Assembly: GCF_000374325.1 (NCBI RefSeq)
Contig: NZ_KB894081.1
Span: forward strand, 1 to 64,000
Origin: Allofustis seminis DSM 15817
GTDB taxonomy: Bacteria > Bacillota > Bacilli > Lactobacillales > Carnobacteriaceae_A
DNA length: 64,000 nt
Direction: 5' to 3'
This document shows positions 1 through 7,887 of the stretch, in pieces; the first letter of the stretch is position 1, and each line of letters opens with the position of its first letter. Under the pieces are notes generated by a model. That model was not told where the DNA came from. It was given only the letters and a program-made list of their open reading frames with translations, and made no database searches. The position numbers and the translations under genes were made by a program.

Positions 1-384
1 CCAGCAGATTTTCGGATGCTTGCTCCTATTGTATTGGAACAAGTCTTAAAAAAAGCTGGAACAGAATTGTTAGAGCCATATCTTAGTTTTAAAATTTATG
101 CGCCACAGGAATATCTTTCACGAGCATACAACGATGCTCCTAAATATTGTGCGAACATCGTAGACACTCAATTGAAAAATAATGAGGTCATTCTTAGTGG
201 AGAAATCCCTGCTCGGTGTATTCAAGAATATCGTAGTGATTTAACTTTCTTTACAAATGGACGTAGTGTTTGTTTAACAGAGTTAAAAGGGTACCATGTT
301 ACTACCGGTGAACCTGTTTGCCAGCCCCGTCGTCCAAATAGTCGGATAGATAAAGTACGATATATGTTCAATAAAATAACTTAG
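1..384 (+). CDS. tet(M): Tetracycline resistance ribosomal protection protein Tet(M), 3' end
   Basis: The frame is open from base 1 and stops at TAG 382-384, giving the last 127 residues of a protein that is about 639 residues long in the family. The tail matches Tet(M) as I know it, with CQPRRPNSR near the end and the terminus RYMFNKIT; Tet(O) and Tet(W) end differently. Tet(M) is an EF-G-like GTPase that removes tetracycline from the ribosome; this part is the C-terminal EF-G-like region, so no GTPase motif is in view. The two genes that follow are those found downstream of tet(M) in Tn916, which supports the call. Whether the full gene is intact lies outside the window. Confidence 0.93.
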
Positions 385-481
385 TGTATTTTATGTTGTT
401 ATATAAATATGGTTTCTTGTTAAATAAGATGAAATATTTTTTAATAAAGATTTGAATTAAAGTGTAAAGGAGGAGATAGTT

Positions 482-670
482 ATTATAAACTACAAGTGGA
501 TATTGTGTCCTGTATGTGGAAATAAAACACGATTAAAGATAAGGGAAGATACTGAATTAAAAAAATTCCCCCTCTATTGTCCGAAATGCAGACAAGAAAA
601 TTTAATTGAAATAAAGCAGTTCAAAGTAACTGTGATTACAGAGCCAGACGCAAAGACGCAGAGCCGATAA
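482..670 (+). CDS. Small cysteine-rich KTR protein, Tn916 orf6-like
   Basis: A 62-residue protein with two CPxC pairs (CPVCGNKTR and CPKCRQ), a zinc-ribbon layout. It matches the small protein downstream of tet(M) in Tn916 (orf6) and has no assigned function. There is no ATG, GTG or TTG in frame near the start. A strong AAAGGAGGAG at 466-475 sits seven bases before an ATT codon at 482, so I place the start there; an ATT start is rare and uncertain. The stop codon lies inside the left arm of the following terminator. Confidence 0.75.
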   Translation: MINYKWILCPVCGNKTRLKIREDTELKKFPLYCPKCRQENLIEIKQFKVTVITEPDAKTQSR

Positions 671-706
671 AATGAGATTAATACAATCTCATTTTATCGG
701 CTCTTT
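661..706 (+). terminator. Strong rho-independent terminator after the tet(M) operon
   Basis: A perfect 19-bp stem (661-679 with 685-703), a 5-base loop and a TTT run. It separates the rightward tet(M)/orf6 transcript from the convergent orf9-like gene. Confidence 0.9.
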
Positions 707-729
707 CCGTTATGTATGGATTCTTTTAA

Positions 730-1083
730 TTAGTCTTCGATGTTTCTTGCTTCGTTGATACCGCTGGCTAAAGATTCCATTAAGGATAGTTCTTTGTCTG
801 TAAAGCTATCCATGTATTTCTCTATCTGTAATCGTCGGGTGCTTTTTACCAAGTTATTAGCAGGTAAGAAAAATTCATCAACGGAAACATGAAGTAATGA
901 TACAAGGTCATAAAGAACTTGTATACTTGGGTGTTGCCCCTTATTTTCAATATTGGTTAAGTAACGTGGGTCAATTTCAATCAATGCTCCCACTTGTTCA
1001 CGAGTTAAACCTTGCTTCAATCGAGCTTCTTTAATGGCTAAACCAAAGGCTCTAAAATCATATCTATCTTCCTTTTTACGCAT
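730..1083 (-). CDS. XRE-family transcriptional regulator, Tn916 orf9-like
   Basis: A 117-residue protein with an N-terminal Cro/CI helix-turn-helix (about residues 14-70, including [20 protein letters not shown]) and a C-terminal helical segment ending [10 protein letters not shown]. It closely matches the orf9 product of Tn916, which lies reversed downstream of tet(M) and represses the orf7/orf8 regulatory genes there. Here orf7, orf8 and xis are absent and only an integrase fossil follows, so its usual target is gone. An AGGTGG-type ribosome site precedes the ATG at 1083. Confidence 0.9.
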   Translation of the reverse strand: MRKKEDRYDFRAFGLAIKEARLKQGLTREQVGALIEIDPRYLTNIENKGQHPSIQVLYDLVSLLHVSVDEFFLPANNLVKSTRRLQIEKYMDSFTDKELSLMESLASGINEARNIED

Positions 1084-1125
1084 AATAAACCACCTCTATA
1101 CATTTTACTGTTCCTATCAAATTAG

Positions 1126-1233
1126 AAACAGGATGTCACTCCAAACATTTTGAAACATACATTCTGTACTAACTATGTAAATGAAGGAATGGATACGAAA
1201 GCATTACGGTATATTATGGGTTCACAAGTATAA
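1126..1233 (+). pseudogene. Fossil of a tyrosine integrase C-terminus
   Basis: An open stretch without a start codon reads TPNILKHTFCTNYVNEGMD then KALRYIMG and a stop at 1231-1233. This is the active-site region of Tn916/phage-type tyrosine integrases (HxLRHTFCTN...ALQYIMGH), although the arginine before the histidine is lysine here and the sequence stops just after IMG. The catalytic tyrosine and everything upstream are missing. It is probably the scar of an integrase gene lost when the neighbouring elements recombined. Confidence 0.75.
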
Positions 1234-1238
1234 ACATG

Positions 1239-1280
1239 GCCTATCAAGGAGTACTTCTCTTTGGTAGGCTTTCTTTTTTT
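1239..1280 (+). terminator. Rho-independent terminator
   Basis: GCCTATCAA (1239-1247) pairs with TTGGTAGGC (1261-1269), followed by a run that is nearly all T. It insulates the Tn916 remnant from element 1. Confidence 0.75.
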
Positions 1281-1297
1281 CTAAACCGTCAGATTCT

Positions 1298-1359
1298 ATC
1301 ACCTCCCGAGGCTACTAGGTAGAGGGCAATAAATAAATCGCCCTTTGGAAAGAGGTGAT
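1298..1359 (+). promoter_or_regulatory. Leader RNA A, ribosome site can be sequestered
   Basis: ATCACCTC (1298-1305) is perfectly complementary to GAGGTGAT (1352-1359), which contains the ribosome binding site of the next gene. Between them lie GGCTACTAGGTAG (1310-1322) and a small GGGC/GCCC hairpin. The same 13-mer occurs in leader B (5604-5616), before the recombinase operon of the same element. The RNA fold and its regulatory role are inferred. Confidence 0.55.
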
Positions 1360-1363
1360 GGAT

Positions 1364-1582
1364 ATGAAACACAATCTCAAAATTAGTGTTTCTAAGAAAC
1401 CACAGACAGGCGGACTTGTTGCCTACCGTAATGTGTCCGTAAGGGAACGAATTCTTCGCTTTCTTTTAGGGAGTAAACAGCGTGTAACGATTGTGATCCC
1501 TGGAGATAGCATCGAGGAACTATCTATCTGTGAAATTACGAAAGGAGGAACTGACCTTGAGCAAAATAAAGTTACTGCTTGA
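1364..1582 (+). CDS. Small early phage protein, first gene of element 1 module
   Basis: A 72-residue protein of unknown function. I chose ATG 1364 because GAGGTG lies six bases upstream and because its homologue at 19901 starts at the same residue (MKHK/MKHN). The two proteins share a pattern around RxLRFxxG and PGxxIExxxIxE, so this is a conserved first gene of the module. It overlaps the next gene by 26 bases. Confidence 0.75.
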   Translation: MKHNLKISVSKKPQTGGLVAYRNVSVRERILRFLLGSKQRVTIVIPGDSIEELSICEITKGGTDLEQNKVTA

Positions 1583-1874
1583 CGTGGTCAATGATATGCG
1601 ATGTCTTGCTGACAGCATACAGGCAGTTTGCGATGCGATGACAGAAGGAGATCCTGCTCCAGGTGCAAAAGCTACAACTGAACAAGAACCAGTAAAAGAG
1701 CCGGATATCCCACTGGAAAAAGTGCGTATGGTACTTGCTGAGAAGAGCCAGATTGGGTTTACTGCCGAAGTGCGAGGACTCATTCAAAAGTATGGTGCAG
1801 ACAAGTTAAGTGCTGTTGATAAGACTTATTATGCTGACATCTTGAAAGATGCGGAGGGTCTTGGAAATGGGTAA
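1557..1874 (+). CDS. Conserved early phage protein
   Basis: A 105-residue protein of unknown function. An upstream ATG at 1530 exists, but AAAGGAGG (1541-1548) points to the TTG at 1557, which I take as the start. The C-terminal part, with GFTAEVRGLIQKYGADKLS and a VD..YY.D.LKD pattern, is shared with the protein at 20094, so it is the conserved core; the N-terminal half differs. It sits between the first early gene and the DUF2800 gene in both elements. Confidence 0.75.
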   Translation: MSKIKLLLDVVNDMRCLADSIQAVCDAMTEGDPAPGAKATTEQEPVKEPDIPLEKVRMVLAEKSQIGFTAEVRGLIQKYGADKLSAVDKTYYADILKDAEGLGNG

Positions 1875-3003
1875 TCATGCAATATTATCTGCATCTTCAT
1901 CCCACAGGTGGCTCAACTGCCTACCCTCTGCAAGACTTGAACAGGAGTTTGAAGACCAAAGTGGTGAGGCAGCCAAAGAAGGTACAGCGGCTCATGACCT
2001 GTGTGAACACAAACTGAAAAAGGCACTCCATATAAGGAGTAAGCGCCCTATATCAAAATATGACTCAGATGAGATGGAAGAATGCACAGATGACTATGTT
2101 GCCTTCATCATGGAGCAGGTGGAACTTGCGAGAAAGTCTTGCACAGATCCTATCGTTCTTATTGAACAACGTCTTGACTTCTCTTGTTATGTTCCAGATG
2201 GTTTTGGGACAGGAGACTGTGTAATCATTTCAGATGACAGACTTCACATCGTAGACTTTAAATATGGGCTGGGTGTGCTAGTCGATGCCGTGGACAATCC
2301 ACAGATGAAACTGTATGCCATAGGAGCACTTGGAATCTATGATCACCTGTACGACATTAAAGAAGTGTCCATGACGATCTTTCAGCCTAGAAGAGAGAAT
2401 GTCAGCACCTGGACAATACCGGTGGAAGAACTAAAAGGCTGGGCGGAAGAGGAACTAAAGCCTAGGGCGGTCAAGGCCTTCAACGGTGAGGGTGAATACA
2501 TCCCCGGTCCATGGTGTACCTTCTGTAAAGCGGCAAACAGATGTCGGGCCAGAGCCGAAGAAAAGCTAAAACTTGCAGAGAAAGAATTCAAGATGCCACC
2601 TCTGCTGACGGATGCTGAGATAGAAGAAATCTTACTTATTCTTCCCGACCTTACCAAGTGGGCGAATGAAATAACAGCCTATGCCACTGATGCAGCAGTC
2701 AATCACGGTAAAGAGTGGAACGGTTTTAAAGTTGTGGAAGGTCGCTCGGTTCGCAAGTACAAAGATGAAGGAGCCATTGCAGAAAAAGCCGTGGCAGGTG
2801 GATATAAGGACATTTACAGAAAGAGCCTTATTCCGCTGACAGAGATGCAAAAACTGATGGGTAAATCTAAGTTTGAGGAACTCCTCGGTGACCTCATTTA
2901 CAAACCACCGGGTAAGCCGACTCTTGTTCCAAACTCAGATAAAAGACCGGCAATGAACGTAGCAGATGCTAAAAACGAATTTAACGAAATTATGGAGGAT
3001 TAA
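1867..3003 (+). CDS. DUF2800 protein, PD-(D/E)xK nuclease-like
   Basis: A 378-residue protein of the DUF2800 family, usual in phages of this type and related in fold to Cas4/RecB nucleases. Visible features are the N-terminal LSASSSHRWLNC, the putative catalytic region GTGDCVI then LHIVDFKYG (Asp plus DFK, about residues 115-135), a QMKLYAIG segment, and a C-terminal cysteine cluster WCTFCKAANRC (about residues 217-227) like the iron-sulfur cluster ligands of Cas4/AddB. I chose ATG 1867 (MGNHAIL) over 1849 because CGGAGG precedes it and the homologue at 20375 starts equivalently. A role in replication or recombination is likely but inferred. Confidence 0.85.
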   Translation: MGNHAILSASSSHRWLNCLPSARLEQEFEDQSGEAAKEGTAAHDLCEHKLKKALHIRSKRPISKYDSDEMEECTDDYVAFIMEQVELARKSCTDPIVLIEQRLDFSCYVPDGFGTGDCVIISDDRLHIVDFKYGLGVLVDAVDNPQMKLYAIGALGIYDHLYDIKEVSMTIFQPRRENVSTWTIPVEELKGWAEEELKPRAVKAFNGEGEYIPGPWCTFCKAANRCRARAEEKLKLAEKEFKMPPLLTDAEIEEILLILPDLTKWANEITAYATDAAVNHGKEWNGFKVVEGRSVRKYKDEGAIAEKAVAGGYKDIYRKSLIPLTEMQKLMGKSKFEELLGDLIYKPPGKPTLVPNSDKRPAMNVADAKNEFNEIMED

Positions 3004-3008
3004 ATATT

Positions 3009-3560
3009 ATGGCAAATATGCAAAACAAAACAAAAGTTATCACAGGTGTAAACTCAAGATTTTCTTACTTCCACGGATGGGAGCCTGTATCTATTAATGG
3101 TGGTGCAGAAAAGTACAGCGTATCCGTCCTTATTCCAAAGGATGACAAGGAAACCATTAATGCCATCCATGCAGCAGTTGATGCTGCCATTGAGGAAGGT
3201 ATCGCAAAGTTTGGTGGTAAGAAACCAAATAAGGCAGCCATTAAACTACCGCTGCGTGATGGTGATGTAGAGCGTGATGATGAGGCTTATAAAGGCCATT
3301 ACTTCATCAATGCGAATAGCAAGACAGCGCCACAGATTGTAGACAAAAGTGTTAAGCCGATACTGGATCGTAGCGAGGTATACAGCGGTTGTTATGGCAG
3401 GGTTTCTCTTAACTTCTATGCTTTCAACTCAAATGGTAATAAAGGTGTAGCTTGTGGCCTTGGTAACATTCAAAAAATTAGAGACGGAGAACCTCTAGGT
3501 GGTAAGTCTTCTGCAATAGATGATTTTACGACTCTTGTCGATGATGACTTCCTTGCCTAA
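3009..3560 (+). CDS. DUF2815 family protein, probable phage ssDNA-binding protein
   Basis: A 183-residue DUF2815 protein. Family members sit between the DUF2800 and DNA polymerase genes and are thought to bind single-stranded DNA; that role is family knowledge, not visible here. The C-terminus ends in an acidic tail (DDFTTLVDDDFLA), as in many ssDNA-binding proteins. It is five bases after the DUF2800 stop and is clearly homologous to the gene at 21495 (shared RSEVYSG.YxRVSLNFYAFN). Confidence 0.8.
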   Translation: MANMQNKTKVITGVNSRFSYFHGWEPVSINGGAEKYSVSVLIPKDDKETINAIHAAVDAAIEEGIAKFGGKKPNKAAIKLPLRDGDVERDDEAYKGHYFINANSKTAPQIVDKSVKPILDRSEVYSGCYGRVSLNFYAFNSNGNKGVACGLGNIQKIRDGEPLGGKSSAIDDFTTLVDDDFLA

Positions 3561-3579
3561 TAGAAACAATAAACTTGAC

Positions 3580-3628
3580 GGTGGTGGAGGTCTTCCCTCT
3601 GCCACCTTTTTTCATTTAGGAAAGGTGG
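3580..3628 (+). promoter_or_regulatory. Terminator overlapping a ribosome-site hairpin before polymerase gene
   Basis: GGTGGTGGAGG (3580-3590) pairs with CCTCTGCCACC up to 3606, followed by six T: a terminator. The right arm CCACCTTT (3602-3609) is also complementary to AAAGGTGG (3621-3628), the ribosome site of the polymerase gene. The two folds exclude each other, which suggests attenuation or translational control; regulation is inferred. Confidence 0.6.
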
Positions 3629-3633
3629 TAGCT

Positions 3634-5574
3634 ATGAAAAACTTAGAAATTGATATCGAAACCTATTCATCTACCAATCTACAAAAGAGTGGTGTTTATC
3701 GTTATGTAGAAGCAGAGGACTTTGAGGTGATGCTGTTTGGTTATGCGGTTGATGGTGGTGAAGTTAAGGTCGTTGATTTGATGGATGGAGAAAAGATTCC
3801 AAAAGAAATCCTAGATGCTTTAACCGATGAAACCATTACGAAATGGGCATTTAATGCTCAGTTTGAGCGGGTATGCCTTTCACGTTATTTGGGCTACCCC
3901 ACGGGGACTTATCTAAACCCTTCCTCATGGAAATGCTCCATGGTTTGGTCTGCCTATATGGGTTTACCACTTTCTTTAGAAGGTGTAGGTGCAGTGCTGG
4001 GACTTGAAAAGCAAAAGCTGACGGAGGGCAAGGACTTGATACGATATTTTTGTCTTCCATGTGCTCCAACAAAAATAAATGGTAGTAGAACCCGTAACCT
4101 ACCCACTGATGAAATCGATAAGTGGCAGAAGTTCAAAGCATATAACAAGCGTGATGTGGAGGCAGAAATACAGATACAACAAAGATTGATCAAGTTTCCA
4201 GTACCAGAGGACATCTGGGATGAGTATCATCTCGACCAAGAAATCAACGATCGAGGCATAAAGGTGGATATGGATTTTGTTAAGCAGGCCATTGCCATGG
4301 ATGACATATCTCATGAAAAACTACTAACTGCCATGCAGCAGATAACAAATCTCGATAACCCAAACTCTGTACAACAGATGAAAAGCTGGCTTTGTGAAAA
4401 TGGTCTAGAGATGGAGACTCTCGGTAAAAAAGCTGTCGCTGAGAAACTTAAGGAAACCGATGGTGAACTAAAAGAAGTTCTTTCGCTACGTCAGCAACTG
4501 GCAAAATCCTCGGTAAAGAAATATACAGCAATGGAAAATGCGGTCTGTAGTGATTCTCGTGCCAGAGGTATGTTTCAGTTTTATGGAGCCAACAGAACCG
4601 GACGCTTTGCCGGAAGGCTTGTGCAATTGCAAAACCTCCCTCAAAACCATATGCCAGACTTAAAAGAGGCACGAAACATTATCAGAAATGGTGATGTTGA
4701 AACACTAGAACTGCTCTATGAAGATATACCCGATACCCTTTCACAACTGATTCGTACAGCCTTTGTACCAAGAGTTGGTCATAAGTTTATTGTTGCTGAC
4801 TTCTCAGCCATTGAAGCTCGTGTGCTTTCATGGCTTGCAGGCGAAACATGGCGAACAAAGGTATTTGCCAGTGGGGGTGATATCTACTGTGCATCTGCCT
4901 CCCAGATGTTTAAGGTCCCCGTTGAAAAGCATGGTGTGAACGGTCACTTGAGACAGAAGGGTAAAATCGCTGAATTGGCACTGGGTTATGGTGGTTCTGT
5001 TGGTGCGCTAAAAGCCATGGGTGCATTAGAGATGGGGCTTGAAGAGGAAGAGTTAAAACCGCTTGTGAATGCCTGGAGAATGTCTAATCCCAACATCACA
5101 CAGTTCTGGTGGGATGTAGATCGGGCGGCTAAACAATGCGTGAAGGAAAACAAATCACAAGAAACCCATGGCATCGAGTTTCATTGTTTTAGTGGCATGC
5201 TTTTTATCGTTCTTCCCTCCGGCAGAAGGCTTGCCTATGTAAAACCTCGAATTGGTGAGAATCAGTTTGGTGGTGAGTCTGTGACCTATGAAGGGGTAGG
5301 TGGAACAAAGAAATGGGAGCGTCTTGAAAGTTACGGTCCTAAGTTTGTAGAGAATATTGTTCAAGCCATCTCCCGTGATATTTTGATGTATTCAATGAAG
5401 ATGCTTAGTACTTATCGTATTGTGGCTCATGTCCATGATGAAGTCATTATTGAAGCGAATCCTCAAATATCTGTTACTGAAGTATGTAAACAGATGAGTC
5501 AAGTGCCACCTTGGGCAAAAGGGCTGCTTCTTGACGCCGATGGCTATGAATGTGAATTTTATCAAAAAGATTAA
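3634..5574 (+). CDS. Family-A DNA polymerase (phage type)
   Basis: A 646-residue polymerase I-like enzyme. The N-terminal 3'-5' exonuclease domain begins with IDIETYSS (D7, E9). The polymerase domain shows motif A ADFSAIEARVLSWLAG (near residue 389), motif B RQKGKIAELALGYGG (near 440) and motif C HVHDEV (near 600), all intact, so it should be active in element DNA replication. I chose ATG 3634 because of the AAAGGTGG upstream and the matching start of the homologue at 22178. Unlike that homologue it has no intein: ELA is followed directly by LGYGG. It is the last gene of the element 1 replication module; the genes that normally follow are missing. Confidence 0.93.
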   Translation: MKNLEIDIETYSSTNLQKSGVYRYVEAEDFEVMLFGYAVDGGEVKVVDLMDGEKIPKEILDALTDETITKWAFNAQFERVCLSRYLGYPTGTYLNPSSWKCSMVWSAYMGLPLSLEGVGAVLGLEKQKLTEGKDLIRYFCLPCAPTKINGSRTRNLPTDEIDKWQKFKAYNKRDVEAEIQIQQRLIKFPVPEDIWDEYHLDQEINDRGIKVDMDFVKQAIAMDDISHEKLLTAMQQITNLDNPNSVQQMKSWLCENGLEMETLGKKAVAEKLKETDGELKEVLSLRQQLAKSSVKKYTAMENAVCSDSRARGMFQFYGANRTGRFAGRLVQLQNLPQNHMPDLKEARNIIRNGDVETLELLYEDIPDTLSQLIRTAFVPRVGHKFIVADFSAIEARVLSWLAGETWRTKVFASGGDIYCASASQMFKVPVEKHGVNGHLRQKGKIAELALGYGGSVGALKAMGALEMGLEEEELKPLVNAWRMSNPNITQFWWDVDRAAKQCVKENKSQETHGIEFHCFSGMLFIVLPSGRRLAYVKPRIGENQFGGESVTYEGVGGTKKWERLESYGPKFVENIVQAISRDILMYSMKMLSTYRIVAHVHDEVIIEANPQISVTEVCKQMSQVPPWAKGLLLDADGYECEFYQKD

Positions 5575-5578
5575 AGGA

Positions 5579-5622
5579 ATCATCAGATTTCACCTCCTGC
5601 CGTGGCTACTAGGTAGGAGGTG
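5579..5622 (+). promoter_or_regulatory. Leader RNA B, ribosome site can be sequestered
   Basis: CACCTCCT (5591-5598) pairs perfectly with AGGAGGTG (5615-5622), which holds the ribosome site of the next gene; a T run follows, so it could also terminate. ATCAGATT and GGCTACTAGGTAG repeat leader A at 1288-1322. It lies before the SHOCT/recombinase genes. Function is inferred. Confidence 0.6.
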
Positions 5623-5629
5623 TTTTTCT

Positions 5630-5845
5630 ATGAACATTTATGAAGTAAAAGACGGCTGTCCTTTAAAGGGCAAGACCGAGCAGATGACAGAGGAAGAATT
5701 ACAAAAGGAATATGACTTTCACATAGCCGAGAGTATTGTCGCAAACCTATATAAAGAAGGCAAAATCACAGCGGATGAATTACACAAAATATCAGCCTTG
5801 AACAGGCAGAAATTCTCTCCCCGTTTAGCCGAGATTATGTCCTAA
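5630..5845 (+). CDS. SHOCT-like small protein preceding the recombinases
   Basis: A 71-residue protein. The segment LYKEGKITADELHKISALN is the short helical SHOCT-type motif seen in many small phage and conjugative-element proteins. I chose ATG 5630, nine bases after AGGAGG. A protein with the same layout precedes the recombinases of element 2 (53320), so it is a fixed partner of this recombinase cassette. No function is established; a regulatory or recombination-accessory role is a guess. Confidence 0.75.
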   Translation: MNIYEVKDGCPLKGKTEQMTEEELQKEYDFHIAESIVANLYKEGKITADELHKISALNRQKFSPRLAEIMS

Positions 5846-5903
5846 AAAGCTTGCTATTAATAGCTTTTAGAGTGATGTATGTAATGGGCGAAAGCGAGGT
5901 GAG

Positions 5904-7469
5904 ATGATGAAAAAGATAACAAAAATAGATGAACTGCCCCAAGGACAACTACCTAATACGAATCTTAGGGTTGCCGCCTATGCTAGAGTCTCAACCGATA
6001 GTGATGAACAACTTGAAAGCCTTAAGGCACAGCGTGAACACTATGAGCGCTATATTAAGTCTAATCCTGAATGGGAGTTTGCTGGTCTTTATTATGACGA
6101 AGGGATCTCCGGCACCAAGATGGAGAAACGGACTGAACTGCTCCGCCTGATACGAGATTGTAAGCAAGGTCGGATAGATTTTATTATCACCAAATCAATC
6201 AGCCGCTTTGCTCGTAATACAGTAGATTGCCTAGAGTTAGTAAGAAAGCTGATTGATATCGGTGTTTACATTTATTTTGAAAAAGAGAATCTAAATACGG
6301 GTGATATGGAAAGTGAGCTGATGCTTTCTATTCTTTCAGGATTTGCCGCAGAAGAGTCAGCATCTATTTCACAAAACTCAACATGGTCCATTCAAAAGAG
6401 ATTTCAAAATGGCAGTTATGTTGGTACTCCACCCTACGGCTACACCAATATAGATGGTGAAATGGTAATCGTCCCAGAAGAAGCAGAAATCATCAAACGT
6501 ATTTTTGCTGAGTGCCTTTCAGGAAAAGGTGGAGGTACTATAGCAAAAGGTTTGAACAAAGACAAAATCCCTGCAAGTCGAGGTAATCACTGGAGTGCAG
6601 GCACGGTGATAGACATGCTTCGAAATGAAAAATATATGGGTGATGTCCTACTACAAAAGACCTACACCGATAGCAACTACAATCGCCATCCAAATACAGG
6701 GGAAAAAGACCAGTACTATTACAAGGACAATCATGAACCTATTATAAGCAGAGAAGATTTTGCTAAGGTGCAAGATCTCATTGATGAAAGAGCCAAGATG
6801 AAGTGTAAGGGCATGAAAGAGAACATTTATCTTAATCGATATGCTTTAAGTGGCAAGATTGTCTGTGGAGAGTGTGGTCGCAATTTTAGGAGAAAGACAA
6901 ACTACTCAGCTGGTAGGAGTTACATTGCTTGGAGTTGCATCGGTCATATCGAAGACAAAGAGAGCTGTTCCATGTTGTTTCTGCGAGATGGGGAAATTAA
7001 AGCCACATTTACAACCATGATGAATAAGCTTGCTTTCAGTAACAAGCTAATCCTAGAGCCACTTTTCAAATCAATTAGCCAAATCGATGAAGAAAGCGAC
7101 CGTGAAAGAATGGATGCTATTGATAAGCGAATGGAGCAACTCATGGAAGAACGCAACACCCTTATTACACTGATGGCCAAAGGTTTCCTTGAGCCAGCTC
7201 TTTTTAATCAGGAACGAAATGTTTTAGATAGTGAGATGAAAAATCTTTCAACCGAAAAAACAAACCTTGTATCAAATTCCGCGAGTGGGGTTTTGCGAGC
7301 AAACGAGATAAAGGACCTCATTAATTATGTGTCAGCAGATAATTTTAATGGTGACTACACGGAAGAACTATTTGAAGAATTTGTAGTGAACATCATTGTA
7401 AATTCCAGGGATGAGCTGACATTCAATTTGAAATGCGGTCTTTCCCTGAAAGAAAAGGTGGTGAGATAA
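5904..7469 (+). CDS. Large serine recombinase 1
   Basis: A 521-residue large serine integrase. The resolvase domain has the catalytic serine in [11 protein letters not shown] (S30) and the [10 protein letters not shown] motif. A Recombinase domain follows (about 170-270), then a zinc ribbon (CGECGRNF ... SC.....SC, about 320-360) and a coiled-coil C-terminal region. Such enzymes integrate and excise DNA between att sites. It is first of three adjacent recombinase genes; the next gene starts directly at its stop. The order is the same at 53591. Confidence 0.93.
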   Translation: MMKKITKIDELPQGQLPNTNLRVAAYARVSTDSDEQLESLKAQREHYERYIKSNPEWEFAGLYYDEGISGTKMEKRTELLRLIRDCKQGRIDFIITKSISRFARNTVDCLELVRKLIDIGVYIYFEKENLNTGDMESELMLSILSGFAAEESASISQNSTWSIQKRFQNGSYVGTPPYGYTNIDGEMVIVPEEAEIIKRIFAECLSGKGGGTIAKGLNKDKIPASRGNHWSAGTVIDMLRNEKYMGDVLLQKTYTDSNYNRHPNTGEKDQYYYKDNHEPIISREDFAKVQDLIDERAKMKCKGMKENIYLNRYALSGKIVCGECGRNFRRKTNYSAGRSYIAWSCIGHIEDKESCSMLFLRDGEIKATFTTMMNKLAFSNKLILEPLFKSISQIDEESDRERMDAIDKRMEQLMEERNTLITLMAKGFLEPALFNQERNVLDSEMKNLSTEKTNLVSNSASGVLRANEIKDLINYVSADNFNGDYTEELFEEFVVNIIVNSRDELTFNLKCGLSLKEKVVR

Positions 7470-7886
7470 ATGGCATATATTCCATATGGATACAAAATTC
7501 AAGATGGAGTGGTTACTGTCGATGAAAAGGCAGCAGGTCAAGTAAAGGTATTCTTTGAGAAATACATATCAGGACTATCCCTTACAGTGGCTGGCGAACA
7601 GGCAGGTATTGAAAAGACACATTCTGTGATGGGGCGCATTTTGAAAAACGTCAACTACCTTGGAAATGATACGTATCCAGCAATTATTGATAAAGAGATA
7701 TTTGATAAAGCTGAAGAAGTTAGAGATAAACGTGCAAAGGATTTAGGACGAGTGGTAGAGCTTGCCGCTTTCACCTCTCCCCCTCCCAAAGAACGATTCA
7801 AAATGAAAAAGGCAGATAATAAGATGCCAGTTGATCCTTTTGAACGAGCAGAATACTTATATAGTCTGATAGAAAGCGAGGAATAA
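7470..7886 (+). CDS. Recombinase-domain protein lacking the catalytic domain
   Basis: A 138-residue protein made only of a Recombinase-type DNA-binding domain ([12 protein letters not shown]..., [32 protein letters not shown]). It has no resolvase domain and no catalytic serine. It begins on the base after the stop of recombinase 1 and ends one base before recombinase 3. The same short gene sits in the same place in element 2 (55144), so it is not a random truncation. It may be a DNA-binding partner of the two catalytic enzymes or a directionality factor; that is inference. Confidence 0.8.
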   Translation: MAYIPYGYKIQDGVVTVDEKAAGQVKVFFEKYISGLSLTVAGEQAGIEKTHSVMGRILKNVNYLGNDTYPAIIDKEIFDKAEEVRDKRAKDLGRVVELAAFTSPPPKERFKMKKADNKMPVDPFERAEYLYSLIESEE

Positions 7887-7887
7887 A

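Noticed and set aside
1520-1783. Minus-strand frames over the early genes at 1520-1787
   Set aside because: They are antisense shadows of conserved plus-strand genes, without ribosome sites or family resemblance.
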